Of a stretch of DNA of 64,000 nucleotides, positions 10,931-24,127 are shown piece after piece. The DNA is taken from contig NC_035791.1 in NCBI RefSeq assembly GCF_001653235.2, forward strand, positions 744,001 through 808,000, given 5' to 3'. The notes under the pieces were generated by a model that saw nothing but the letters and a program-made list of their open reading frames with translations, had not been told where the DNA came from and made no database searches. How positions within the stretch are numbered: the stretch's first letter is position 1; every line of letters starts with the position of its first letter. Origin of the DNA: Pochonia chlamydosporia 170. Lineage: Eukaryota; Ascomycota; Sordariomycetes; Hypocreales; Clavicipitaceae. Position numbers and translations under genes: made by a program.

Positions 10931-11394
10931 ACGAAAGAAATGACGAAAGAAATGACGAAAGAAATGACAAAAGAAATAACGAAAGAAATGACGAAAGAAA
11001 CGACGAAAGAAATGACAAAAGAAATGACGAAAGAAATAACGAAAGAAATAACAAAAGGAATGACGAAAGAAATAACGAAAGAAATAACAAAAGGAATGAC
11101 GAAAGCAATGACGAAAGAAACGACGAAAGAAACGACGAAAGAAACGACGAAAGAAATGACAAAAGAAATGACAAAAGAAATGACAAAAGAAATGACAAAA
11201 GAAATGACAAAAGAAATAACGAAAGAAATAACAAAAGGAATGACAAAAGAAATGACAAAAGACATAACGAAAGAAATAACGAAAGAAATGGCGAAAGAAA
11301 CGACGAAAGAAATGACAAAAGAAATGACGAAAGAAACGACGAAAGAAACGACAAAAGAAATGACGAAAGAAATGACGAAAGAAATGACAAAAGG
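10931..11394. repeat. Minisatellite of 12 bp units, about 38.5 copies
   Basis: A tandem array with consensus GAAAGAAATGAC. Every 60-base line of the listing keeps the same phase, so there is not a single insertion or deletion over about 464 bp. Units differ only by substitutions, chiefly G/A at the first base, T/C at position 9, and G/A at position 10. Because the unit is a multiple of three and free of stops, all long open frames here on both strands are repeat artefacts. Confidence 0.95.
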
Positions 11395-11981
11395 CCGTAA
11401 TATGCAACAGGTAGCTGGAAAATCACACATTAGACTCGTCGACCTCAGTTGGCGCCGAACCATATCCCGAATAGCATACTCGCTGATGTGGCCCTGAGAA
11501 CACGATTGTTATCCTGTTTGGGGGGTTGGCATTCGTAAGATGCTGCGGGTCAGAGCCATTGGTGTTATCTGTAGGATTCAAGGTGTAAAAGAAAGCTGCT
11601 GTTTGGTAACATATAGATGTAGGTTAGTCAACAAGTATAGGACTGAACCGGTTCTTCCCGCAAGAATCGTCTCTAAAGCACGGAGCAACCAACATGCAGC
11701 TTTTCACCGTGTGATGGGCCGTGATTGTTGTTGGCTTCAAAACCAACAGCATGTGAGTTGCATATGAGCCCCGCTTCACAGATTATTTAGCTGTTGGGTG
11801 TGGTAGTTTTATGTCTCGTCATCCCAGCCTCTTAGCGTGTGGGACAGCTTCTCTTGCTGAACGCCGACCTGTGGAGAGGAGCCTGCAGTCAGACTGATAT
11901 AGACACGAGAAGACCGAGTTGCAAACGGCGCAGCTCTGATATAAATGGTGCAGCTGCAGTAGAGTAACTTTGGTCTTCTCC
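11395..11981. other. Upstream region of the Zn2Cys6 regulator, no gene seen
   Basis: No supported coding region. It separates the minisatellite from the regulator and should contain its promoter; no TATA box was picked out. Confidence 0.5.
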
Positions 11982-13361
11982 ATGGTCTCCATGGTGGCGA
12001 ATTCCCCCTCTTTCGGTTTAATCATGTTCAACACCTGGAAACAAAGCAGCAACTCGTACGTAGTTCTTTCGACAGGGCCGCCATTTGAGCGGCCACAAAA
12101 TGGGAAGCATCGGCGGTCAGCCTGCAACGCCTGTCGCAATAGCAAGGTGCGTTCCGCCTGAACCCTCAAACTGTCCACACGTACCATACGCCCTTATATC
12201 TTCTAACATGAGTGAAAACGATTGTCGCGCCTAGATACGATGTACAAACGAGCTCACTGGTTGCGGAAACTGTCAAAAAAGGAGCCTGGATTGCCAATAC
12301 GGCACCGAAGGTGGCACTGAGTTCAACATCGGGGCCGTGCAAGGACGACGTAAGCTGAGACAAAAGTCGGGACTAGCTCTGTCTGTGTCCCCTGCTACAC
12401 GTGAGACAACCCCTGGGGACGATGTTGTCAGTCCTATAGTTTTCAGATATTAACAGGCTTCATATCAGATGATCTCGATAGGCCCCAAGTTCAAATTAGT
12501 CGCAAGGACACAGATTGGACAGACTCGGAAATTACGCTTGGACCAGCTACAGGCCTTTCGTCTGGATCCCAAATGGGTTCTCCAAACACCAACATCGCTA
12601 GTCTTCGGTCGGACAGAACTCTAGATCTCGCAAATGGGATATCTGACTTCGTAGACCATACTGGACATATACCAAGAGGCAAGGCTTTCTTAGATCAATT
12701 GCCTCTCGAGCACCCCGTGAACACTTCAGGTAGCGACCCTTGCGGTTCTGATCGCTCTCCATCCCTTCATATTTTGGCCAACACGGATATTACTGAACCC
12801 ACCGAGATCGGGTTCACTGGAGACAGTACATCTCAAAGCATCACGCCCGTCTTCTCCAATACCAGCTCTCTCTCTTGCCTATGTCCTGTCACCGCTTTGG
12901 ACACCTGGGAGACCCTGATTACCGACATTTCCTCAAATGGAGGCTCCACGGATAGTCTTGCGAGATGTCAAAAGGCGGCCATGTTAAGTTGCGAGGCACT
13001 GGTCCGCTGCCATGGGTGCTCATCGCGGTCGCAGGACGTCATGCTACTCATCGACATCTGCGCAAAGCTGCTTGAAAGTCTAAAGTCGCAAGATGGAGAG
13101 TTTTCCCTGCTCCACCGGCGAAGTGATCGCCGACTGTCATTGTACGAGTATTCGACAGAACACGGTATGGCAGAAGATGACGAGGATGACGACGAGAAAC
13201 ATATCCTGCACAGCTTTTGGATGGCACGGATGCAAAGGCTAGGGCGCTTAATAGCTAGAGTCGGGATGTTACTAGATGGAGAAGAGTGGTCGGCGCACAG
13301 GGGCTTACTTCAAGGCGTGCAGGTGCTGTTTACAAATGTGATGTTCGGCTGGCAACCTTAG
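11982..13361 (+). CDS. Zn2Cys6 transcription factor, AflR-like
   Basis: Three exons (11982-12146, 12235-12400, 12469-13361) join in phase to 407 aa. The second intron has a GTGAGA donor and a TTAAC branch point. The zinc cluster spans the first intron: C48-x2-C51-x6-C58-x6-C65-x2-C68-x6-C75, an exact Zn2Cys6 spacing. The C-terminal half contains a cysteine-rich helical block (LSCLCPVTALDTWETL, then AMLSCEALVRCHGC, then MLLIDICAKLLESL) of the kind seen in the AflR regulatory domain of aflatoxin-type pathway regulators. Between them is a Ser/Thr-rich spacer. Pathway-specific regulators with this layout usually sit inside the cluster they control, so it probably regulates the adjacent P450 and terpene synthase; this is inference. 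Start could also be the ATG at 11991. Confidence 0.85.
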
Positions 13362-13794
13362 TAGGATCATTTGTATCAACATAGATAAGGACTAAATTTG
13401 CGCCGTTCATGGTAGAAAATACCCTGACTAGATGAGATACTGGTTAGCTCTTGGTGGCAATTGAAGTTCCCAGAACTATCTATTTGTCCAAGTGTTTTTA
13501 ATCCGCACGGTTAGCGTCGATAAGTAACCAAACGCTATTTCCCGCTGCAGAGGTCTCGGATTGACTGCTAAAGTTGGGGCCGACATCAATTACGCTAACC
13601 TACACTAACAAGTTAAAGGAGCTGGCAAAATAACGCAAGGGCATCTTCTCCTGTTCAACGGAGGAAAATAAAGGGCGCAAACGTAAGCAAACAGAAGACT
13701 CAAAGCTTAGTCTTGAGATAAGTCAATCCCGAGCGCCCACTTCGATCGGAATCAATGGGTTCCAAAATTGGGCCATGAGGCCCGTCCAACAAGC
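13362..13794. other. Region between convergent genes
   Basis: Separates the 3' ends of the regulator and the P450; no gene seen. Confidence 0.5.
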
Positions 13795-15715
13795 TCACCT
13801 AAGGCTTTTGACTTTGATCATGACATCATCTTCCAAATGGAGAGCGATATAATCTTTCCAACGGAGCGAGGTCTGTTCTGCATTATGCAAGCTGATTTCG
13901 AAGCGACGGAAAAGGTTGCCAAGGAAGATATACGCCTCCATGTAAGAGAGATTCATACCCACACACATTCGAGGGCCCTTGCCGAAAGGGATAAGATTCG
14001 CCTTGGAGGCCTGTGCATCTTCCCCTAGCCATCTTTCCGGGATGAAGGCTTCAGGTTCAGGGAAGAGTTCAGGGTTGTAGTGTATCATACGTTGTGCCGT
14101 CGAGACAGATGTCTAATTCAAAATGATCTTAGCAGCTACCCTTCCCGAATCCAAGTGTTGGCCGGGCAACATGAATAACTTACCCCCTCTGGCAGAAAGT
14201 ACCCGCCGTATGTGGTCCCTCCATCTGGCACAAGACGTGTGAGAATACCGGGAGCTGGGGATGATATGCGGAGAGTCTCGTGTATAATAGCCGTCTAAAA
14301 CACGGCGTCGGTTAGGACCTGACTTCATGAGCTAGCACATCTGGGCTTTAACTAACCAGATAGGGCAAGTTGACCAGGTTACGGTATTCCATCAACCCAT
14401 CATTATTCGTCTCCACCATGCTGAGTTCATCCAGCAGCTTCTTGTGGACAGCAGGGTTCTTCAAGATGCACCATACACCGAATGTAATAGTCGTCACGGT
14501 GGTCTCGGTACCGCCGATGACAAGGGAGAATGCCTCGTCCACCAACCCTTTGGTTATGCGCTGGGGCTCGGCCTCCAGTATAACGTCAAAAACAGTCTGC
14601 CGACCAGTCTCATCGCTATAGATGCCATTTTGATGTCTCTCACGGACCTCAGTGACCCATTTGGCACATTGCTACGGCATTTGCGCTGTTAGTCATGCCA
14701 TAATAACTAGACCAGGAACCAAACTATACTCCCATAACCAACTTACCTCGCGAAATTCGACGAAGCCTGGGATGATGCGCCCTAGGATCGCGTTGGGGAA
14801 CGATTGCAGGGTAGTGCCAAGGATGGGGAAATGCTTGATGAGGCTGAAGCTACGGGATAGAGTTATCATCGACTCGACGAGGGTGGCAGTTTCTTTTGTT
14901 CCTTTGGTGCAGTTCATATCCCTGCCAAAACATAACTTCATGATTATATCCATCTATGAAGTCTATTAGGAATTCAGGACGGGCCAAGGATAGGGCTCTG
15001 CATCACTGTACCGCAAAGTTCGTTTCTAGCTTCCTCAGGCTGACGGGGAGTCCTGATTCATGTGCTATTCCCACCTTTTCCAAGGCAGCTTTGACGATTT
15101 GAAGAGCGGCTGGCGAAAACTCTTGCACAGCGCGGGGAGTGAACATGGGGCTCACAATGCCACGGCGTATCTTGTGCGCCGCAGGATCCATGATAAATGG
15201 TAGCGCGTCGAGGTCGCCGGCGAACTTGAACATGGCAGGCTCCTTGAGATACATGGTTCTGGTAGAATATACCCTGATCGAGGCGTGTCAGCGTGGACCA
15301 TCACCAATGGCCTGGTGACTCAATGCACTCACTTATGGTAGAATTTCGAGTCGTTGATGTGGACTCTGGTCGGGCTCATGCGCACAATAGGGCCTACTCG
15401 TTCGCTCAATCGTTAGAATATGTCTAATTTCGGAGACACAAGAAGGGCCATACCGTATTGCTCATGTAGTCGAGGATAATCTTTGATGTAGTGCCCGTCC
15501 AGGACTACATCTTGATAGAACTCATACCAACTAGTTGCCGCCGCCACCTTGGGTCCTGGCACATCCCGAAGCGGATGTAGAAAGAGACGATAGAACACGA
15601 GGCAGAACCAGTAGGCTGCAAAACATGCTATAGCCAGGATGGAGACCTGAATAATGCTCCACCGATTAGATGTGGCCAGCCAGCCATGCACTGAAGTAAA
15701 ATCAAGAGTCGACAT
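13795..15715 (-). CDS. Cytochrome P450 monooxygenase
   Basis: Seven exons (15454-15715, 15333-15393, 15012-15273, 14747-14953, 14357-14671, 14184-14294, 13795-14112) total 511 aa with all phases consistent. An N-terminal membrane anchor (about 21-45) is followed by the proline hinge PLRDVPGPK. The oxygen-activating I-helix motif is GGTETT (317-322), the K-helix ExxR is E375-R378, PERW lies at 431-434, and the heme loop FGKGPRMCVG has the cysteine ligand C456. All catalytic signatures are intact, so an active microsomal enzyme is expected. The gene is divergent from the terpene synthase with only 433 bp between start codons, which suggests co-regulation and oxidation of the terpene product. 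The sequence style recalls the isotrichodermin/trichodiene-oxygenase type of fungal P450, but the subfamily cannot be fixed by eye. Confidence 0.92.
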
Positions 15716-17682
<1,967 letters not shown>

Positions 17683-18512
17683 ACATGTCAAACTTTCACC
17701 TGCAAATGAACTCGGCATGCCTCTCCTGAATTCATCGTTTCATTCACATCTAGAAAGCTCAATTTGTCACCGAATTCTGAACGCACCAGCCTTGCTATTG
17801 CATTGTCATGAACATTCGATTTCAAACCTTCGTCTTATGCTCTGGCTTATCGAAAAGGGACATAGTCTGTACCAAGGCAATGTCTAGGAAGAGGGGTTCA
17901 CAATACGCCCACGCCCGACGTTATCTGAAAAGTAATGCTCAATTGCTGCCTTTTACACTGGTTCGTGCATTCTCACGCACCGATGATGAGATACTGGATT
18001 TTGTCGCCCAGCAAGGCTTCCTTGATTTCTTTGACCAGCCGGCGAACTGCATTCGGCCTACCCTCACCATAGACAGACAAGAAATATTCGCCGAATATAT
18101 ATTGGAGAGAATACGTCCAGTCTTCTGCCCGTGTAGTCTGGGGGTCGTTGGTACAAATCTTGATGCCCAGCGCAATGAGCCGCAAAAAGCCCCAACTACT
18201 TTACAGAAACATCTGCCAATCAACGGTAGTAAGACCCAAAGCTACATGGCGCGCTCATCCAAAAAGCGTGCGACTTATCTGCCTGGTGTGGTGGGCCGTG
18301 TATGGCCGCCTTACTTGGCATAACATTGACTTCTTCGTGGACAGTTAGCAGTTGGACAAAAATATGACGCTAGTATCTCATGGCGACAGGATAGGAGTAA
18401 AAATGTACGAACCTATGTTGACACAGTATACTTTGGAGTCCCTTACAAAGAACTAAACGTGATTCAACCGTTTCAAAACGAATCGCTAGGCCTTGCCAGC
18501 TGGGAGGATAAT
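17683..18512. other. Intergenic with an unidentified coding-like minus-strand stretch
   Basis: On the minus strand, 18185 down to about 17973 reads a protein-like frame (for example NDPQTTRAEDWTYSLQYIF, then AVRRLVKEIKEALLGDKIQY) that ends in a stop. There is no clear start and the upstream frame is broken. No family was recognised; it is probably a relic. Confidence 0.3.
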
Positions 18513-18798
18513 TATCGCAAGAAATAGCTATGGAATTGAGGGATTAAAGGAAATAACTGTTTGAATTGAATTACTTTTCTGACTATCTGCTCTGACTGTC
18601 TGACTGACTAATAGAAAGAAGGGGAAAATAACCTTCTTTTATAGACTAATTTAAGGGATTTTTCTGACATTAGAAGGGAAAGCTAAAGGAAGGAAGGTTT
18701 AACAAAAGCATTAAATATTAAACCTTATTTCCGTTGGAAAGAAAGGCCCTTTGGAAGGAAGGTTGGAAAAAGCAAGTAATATTGAACCTTCTCTCGTT
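18513..18798 (+). mobile_element. Dispersed repeat, copy B (solo-LTR-like)
   Basis: Same orientation and block order as 6351-6606 but less AT-rich. It starts TATCGCAAGAAATAGCTATGG and ends around AACCTTCTCTCGTT. It adjoins the truncated 3' end of the minus-strand gene remnant at 18799, as copy A adjoins the truncated LysM fragment. No open frame. Confidence 0.7.
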
Positions 18799-19872
18799 GA
18801 CAGAATATCTTGACGTCCGAGTTGAAGATGTCCCAGTGTTTGCTATTAATAGCATCGTTACCCGCGTATCCGTACAAGTCCAAACCAACTGATAGCTCGG
18901 CCTGTAGCCCAAAGTGGTACTGCGGGTTGTCACACACGTTGTCGCCAAACATGCCTGTAAACTTGCCCTTTATTTGAGGAGCCTTGGCCGCCAGGCCTAC
19001 CTGTTCATGCCACCAGAGGAAGCTTGCTTCAGCCTGTAGTGAAGTGTATGCGTACACCTCGGCCGTGGCGCTCACTTCGCCGCTCATTCTGGCGGGGAAT
19101 CTTAAGGCTTGCACATCCCAGCTGTGAGGAAATGCGGTGTTAGCCCTGATATCACATTACAACATTGACCCTTGGTTCGGGGATGAGTGATGAGAAGCAC
19201 GTGCTAACTTACCCGTCCTTGGCATCGTCGCAACCCCAAAAGCACTTTTTATAGTACATCCGTTTAGTGTTCCGAGAATTAGCACCCCAGGTGACGGTGC
19301 CCGTGGCCTCAAGGCCGACGTCGTAGCCGACGCCGAACGATGTGCCCAAGGTCAAGCTCCGCGACATGCGGGATTCCGATGCCAGCGATAACGTGGTTCC
19401 ATAATTCTATCTGACTGCCAAACTTGGCGCCCGCCTTGCCACTTAAAGCGAGATCCATCTTGGACCCCAGATTGTCGGCCCAGAACTCTAAATAGGCCTC
19501 TGAGGGAAAAGGGTCATACCACAAATTCCAATCCGCGTGCAAGGCCATGCCTATCTGGCCGACGCTACCGCATTTGGTGCAGTCAAGTGCCCCCCTGTCC
19601 TCTTTGAAGATATTGCCTACCACGTCTCGGTCGAGGGATATCGACGTCTCCCAGCTCGCGCGGGATTCCAGGCCGGCTGCGCGGCTCTGCAGCTTCGATT
19701 TTACGGCCCCTTTCTCGATGTGGAGGCTGCCAGCACGGACTGCATCCTTAAAATCTGTCTTCTTGGCTGTCAGGGAGGCTTTGAAGTTCCTTTCGTCATA
19801 CTGAATCTCGGTGATGTTGTAGGGCTGGCGTGTATTCTCGGTGGACTTGGCATCCGTCGCGAACAGGATGAA
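18799..19872 (-). pseudogene. Truncated gene for a cysteine-containing, probably secreted protein
   Basis: The minus strand begins just after a good 3' splice site (ATAG at 19873 with a CTTAAC branch). It reads a long natural protein (LFATDAKSTE, YNITEIQYDERNFKASL, LDCTKCGSVGQIGMAL, ELWNHVIAGIGIP). One frame change at about 19361-19372 leads to TLGTSFGVGYDVGLEATGTV and CFWGCDDAKDG. A well-formed intron (19122-19212) follows, then WDVQALRFPARMSGEVSATA and onward until the dispersed repeat cuts it off. The 5' exon(s) are missing. The alternating strand-like repeats around Gly-x-Asp/Ala resemble proteins I associate with loci next to large fungal chitinases, but the family is not named here. One frameshift plus loss of both ends make it a pseudogene. 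Confidence 0.55.
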
Positions 19873-21244
19873 CTATAGTGGTTAAGATCATGCCCATTAT
19901 AAAGCCAGTCTCGTTAAAGTTATATATATCTTTATCCTAGATACTGTATTTTGCAATGGTATCGCGTACAAGCTAAAACCAGTCCCAAATCACGTTTAGA
20001 TCTTCGCATAGTGCTCTTTAATAGTTATATCTACGTGTAAAACGCGTCTTTAGCTCTTCGTAGCGCTTAACGAAGTTTAAAGCCCAGTTTACTCCTACAG
20101 GCAGCGCGTCGCGATCTGCAAGCAGCTAATGTGTCTACTTAAGAGATATCTGTCGGAGCTACAATATACTCAAGGTTTGTCCAAAGTGAACAGTGTGCTG
20201 TTCTGCAGTGAGACCCAGTCCTAGCTCTTAATGTAACGGCAGCTCCCAAGCGTCGGATTGTGTCAGATCATGCCATAGCCTACATTCATTTCCTAGCGTT
20301 TGAGCAAGTTCAACTCGTTTACTAACACTGGCGAATTTGGCATCAGAATGCCGACTTACCAAGCCACTCTGAGAACTGCGACAGAAGCCTGAAATTTGGA
20401 ATTGTAACCAACAACGAACAATCTGCACATTTGCCGAGTGTCCAGACCAGGGGTGAGGGTACGAGCCGAGCCGAACCGTCTGGGACGACGGATCAAGAGT
20501 TATTTCTAACCGAACATTAAACTCGATGGGCAGACGACGACCAGCCATCCTGGTTGAAGCGAGACGGGAAATTAGAATGTCACTGGAACAAAGCATAAAA
20601 TGGTCCAGAATCCCACCCTATGTTGGTTAACTTCAACCAACGACTCAACTGCTGACGGGAAAATTCCAATAATTCCCTTGTTACGGTCCTGAGCTTGGAT
20701 CCCGCCAAGACGGCTCGGGCCTGCATGCGAGTAGTTATCAACTTGACTGCAGAAGTCTCTCCACTTCCATGACTCGTCAACAGAAGGGGGGAGTCAATAT
20801 TTTGCCATGATAGTCAACAGTTAAAACTCTACTCTACTGGCATGGCTTTACATAACCATCATACCTGCAATACTAGTCGAAATGGTGGCAAGAATGAAGC
20901 GGCTATTGGAGGCCAATCTCAAGTGAAATCTTCACCTTGTATCTAAACGTATGCTTGAAACCTTCCATACCACCCTGCTCCGCACCGGTTACCCATCTGG
21001 CGCCCCAGCGTTCTTGTTTATATATGCACTTTGACGTAGCAGGCTTGGCTGTTGATTGGCATACTGGCTACCAACAAAATTTGGTTCAAAAGTTCTATGC
21101 AATGCTACCCGACCCTATATTGCTTGCCTTCAATGCAGCTGGATTTATTTGGAGTAAATGTCTCAATAGCAGTGCAAAATCTTGGTATAAACTAGGTTGC
21201 AGGCATGGAGACAACGTATGTGCTTTGTTGCTAAATGTAAGAGA
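19873..21244. other. Intergenic, no gene seen
   Basis: The part at 19900-20230 has compositional patches unlike its surroundings and may be old transposon sequence. Short frames further right carry no recognisable domain. Confidence 0.4.
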
Positions 21245-21253
21245 TATATAAAG
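21245..21253 (+). promoter_or_regulatory. TATA box of the WSC-domain gene
   Basis: TATATAAAG lies 121 bp upstream of the ATG at 21374, with AT-poor sequence around it; a plausible core promoter. Confidence 0.5.
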
Positions 21254-21373
21254 AGGAAACTCGGTACCATCCTCTTATTGTAAAGCAGCATCTGAGAATA
21301 GCGAAGATCAGGTTACGCATTAGTTTCCGTCTCTATCCGACAAAGTATCCAACACATCACACAAAAATACACT

Positions 21374-22250
21374 ATGATCATCACATTCCAATTGTTACTA
21401 CTCGGCCTGGCACCTACATTGGTGTTTGCGGCAGGAAACGTTACTTATCTAGGATGTCTTTTAGCACCATCTACAGGCATCTCGCGTCCATTGGCATTCA
21501 ATGCCATAAACTTCCAACGCATACCAGCCTCTCCAGAAAGGTGCGCAAGTGCATGTCAGTTCGCAAATGGTGGTCCTGCAGGAGGTTTCAACTACAACTA
21601 CCCCATGTTCGCGTTAGATAACTCAGCGTGCTGTAAGTATTTCCGGATATCTGTCGTCCAATTGCTCCTGCATATCTAATCAAGTTCCGACGCAGTCTGT
21701 GGATTTCATCTAGCACCTGGTGCGAAACTTGGTCTAAACAGAATTTGCGACACTAAGTGCTCTGGCGATGCGTCGGCTACCTGTGGCGGCGACAAGGCTG
21801 TTAGTCTGTATGGCGATGGCCAGTTCCTCTCGACACCTATTTATATGGACGGGTTGAACTTTGATAAGTGTTACGAGCTGGACCAGTCAAAGTACAATGG
21901 TCCCAAGTACAATGACGCGACAAACATGACGGTTAACACTTGCGCCAACTTCTGTGTTGAGCATGGCAGGTATGGAATCAGTCTCGACAAGGACGACAAC
22001 TGCTGTGAGTTTCATCCCCCAACATAACAAATACGGCAATGAAAGGTCATGATAATGGTACAATGGAAGAATACGCGACTAATCGAATCTACCAGACTGC
22101 ACCGATGCGGCACAAGATATGGGCAAGTTTTCTAGGGATGTTGATTACTCGTGCAATCACCCTTGCTCTGGGGACACAAAGCAGTCTTGTGGTGGTGGAG
22201 ATTCGAGGCAGATGTATATCTCGCATTGGAAATTCAACCAGGCAGCTTGA
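21374..22250 (+). CDS. Secreted protein with two WSC domains
   Basis: Three exons (21374-21632, 21696-22004, 22096-22250) join in phase to 240 aa. A signal peptide (about 1-19, hydrophobic LLLLGLAPTLVFA) precedes a first WSC module beginning TYLGCLLAP and ending with CSGDASATCGGDKAVSLY. The second module begins near FDKCYELDQ and ends CSGDTKQSCGGGDSRQMY. Both introns fall at the same place in each module, right after the second conserved cysteine pair, which points to origin by internal duplication. The protein stops soon after the second module, with no transmembrane segment or GPI signal. It is therefore probably secreted rather than a wall-stress sensor. WSC domains bind polysaccharide; the target is unknown. 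Confidence 0.85.
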
Positions 22251-22629
22251 AATCAACCAAAAAAGACCATATGACATGCATTTCTGTGTCAGTCGCAGAC
22301 GTCTACTGGGTGCGAGAGGCTGGGACACTATCGGTTCAATATGGGGTTACCGTTCAATTGTCCATCTAGAGCTAAAGAAGCAAGGAAGAAAGCAAACGCA
22401 GAGAAGGTATATAGCGTAGCAGTGCAATAGCATGCCCTATTAGACCCGCTAGCATGTACGAAAAGATCAATTGATGAGAAATGGCTATTTGTAGGAACCC
22501 AGAGAGGGAATGTATAAAATGGTAATCGGAGAAAACCATACTGCTAATAACTCCGCTCTTGCCACGGAAAAAAAACTTGTTCCGTCCATACCAAGTGGTA
22601 ATACGTGCCAATTTCAGACACACAATCCA

Positions 22630-23047
22630 TCAGCAACAATCAAGACATCCGAGACAGCACTCGCAAGTTTCGCCGCACAGCCAGCAGCAGCAGAGGGTGG
22701 CGATGCTAGCAACCAAAAAGGGTCAGCCTCGAATCATCATCGCTAGTAGCATTCCATTGATCTTACCAGCCGTAGAGACAACCATGGCTATGTTTCTTTT
22801 CCTGTGGCGGGGCCGGCTGCTGGTTATATTGCATCTGCCAGAGGTATGTCAGTAGGTAGTGACTACTCGCGGGCAGCTTAGAGCCACATACGGGTTGAGG
22901 AGGCGGATAACCTTGGCCGCCGGGAGCATATCCACCCTGCGGAGGGGGGTAGTAGCTATCAAGGAAAAGTTATCAACGCGTGGTCCAGATCTACAGATGG
23001 GTGCTTGGGGATACCTACCCTCCCTGCTGATTGTTTGGGTGCGACAT
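22630..23047 (-). CDS. Small CYSTM-type cysteine-rich tail protein
   Basis: Four tiny exons (23019-23047, 22892-22955, 22767-22834, 22630-22705) give only 78 aa, with all three introns showing GTRNGT-type donors. The N-terminal half is Pro/Gly/Tyr/Gln-rich (PPPQGGYAPGGQGYPPP). The C-terminal segment is CIATLCCCWLCGETCECC then LGCLDCC at the very end, the hallmark of CYSTM proteins, which associate with the plasma membrane through the cysteine-rich hydrophobic tail and are often stress-induced. No single exon is long enough to stand out, so automated annotation could miss it. It ends about 380 bp from the convergent WSC gene. Function beyond the family is unknown. Confidence 0.85.
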
Positions 23048-24127
23048 GTGATCCGTTAGCGAACTGTGCCGGGGAAATCCTGTATAATGTATGATTATTG
23101 AAGAACGAAACGACAATTTATGGCGATCCAAGAGGTGGGAAGACGAAGAGAGTGGGATTTATCAACGGATCTCACGCGGCGGGGAGAAGGGCAGTGCTTT
23201 GCAGCATAGCCTCTTCTGACGGTGGCTGCAGGAGAAGTACTCTCGGAGTCACATTTTGCCAAGATTTGGGGGTATTTAACACCAATAAGAGTAGAGAACA
23301 CAAATAATGCAAACTTCAAGTGGTGGACTTGACCGCGTTGATCACGAGCTGACCTGTGCGTCCCTATCACCTGTGTAACGGAAGCACGATATCCCCTCAT
23401 CCGGACGAGAATGAGCATAGATACTTAAGATTCGCAAACCGAAACATGCTACTGTGAAGGGCGGGTTTTAGCACAAGTAGCATTGTTCCGCCGCGAATAT
23501 TGGCATCCGACTACAAATTTGCACGCGCGCATAGGGCTCGAGGACAGTAGTTGCCATGACCGGATGTTGATAGTCACATATTGTAGGAACCAGGTGGACT
23601 GCAGATCTTCTGGTCTGATAACCTTGTTCCAGGTGTTAAAAACTCCTGACACTGACAAATAATCCTCGGTACCACTAAACACGGCGTATTGGTGCAACTT
23701 GTAGTTGCGTTGTTGGTCAGAGCCTCAGAGGCAACACAGGAACAATATTAGGATGAGATGCCATGACGGACAAGCACCGAGATAGTGGATTGGACCCTGT
23801 AGAAAATCTAGCATATAAAGAACGATTGATCCATATTAACTCACGCATAGTAGTAGATGATGGCTTGCTAGCGTGTACCTTGGGGCGAAGACGAGTGCTA
23901 GTCAGTTACAGCAAGGCTGAGTTGAAGAGGCTTATAAGCCGCCGAGAAAACCCCTGACTGACGTACGGTTTCATCGAATATTACACCGTGCACATATTTC
24001 TTTAGTTCTTGAATATCTACCTTTAAATTACCTTTCCAATCTGCAAGTCTCAGGGTAAATCTTGATTCATCGTCAGATTTTGGACACGAGAATTGCGAAG
24101 AGCGGAATACCTCTACGCCCTTCCAAC
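23048..24127. other. Divergent intergenic region, no gene seen
   Basis: Lies between the starts of the CYSTM gene and the TLC-like gene and should hold both promoters. Short frames such as 23763-23957 show no domain. Confidence 0.5.

Noticed and set aside
10816..11497. Long overlapping frames on both strands (Phe/Ser-rich and Lys/Glu/Thr-rich)
   Set aside because: They are translations of a stop-free 12 bp tandem repeat, not genes.
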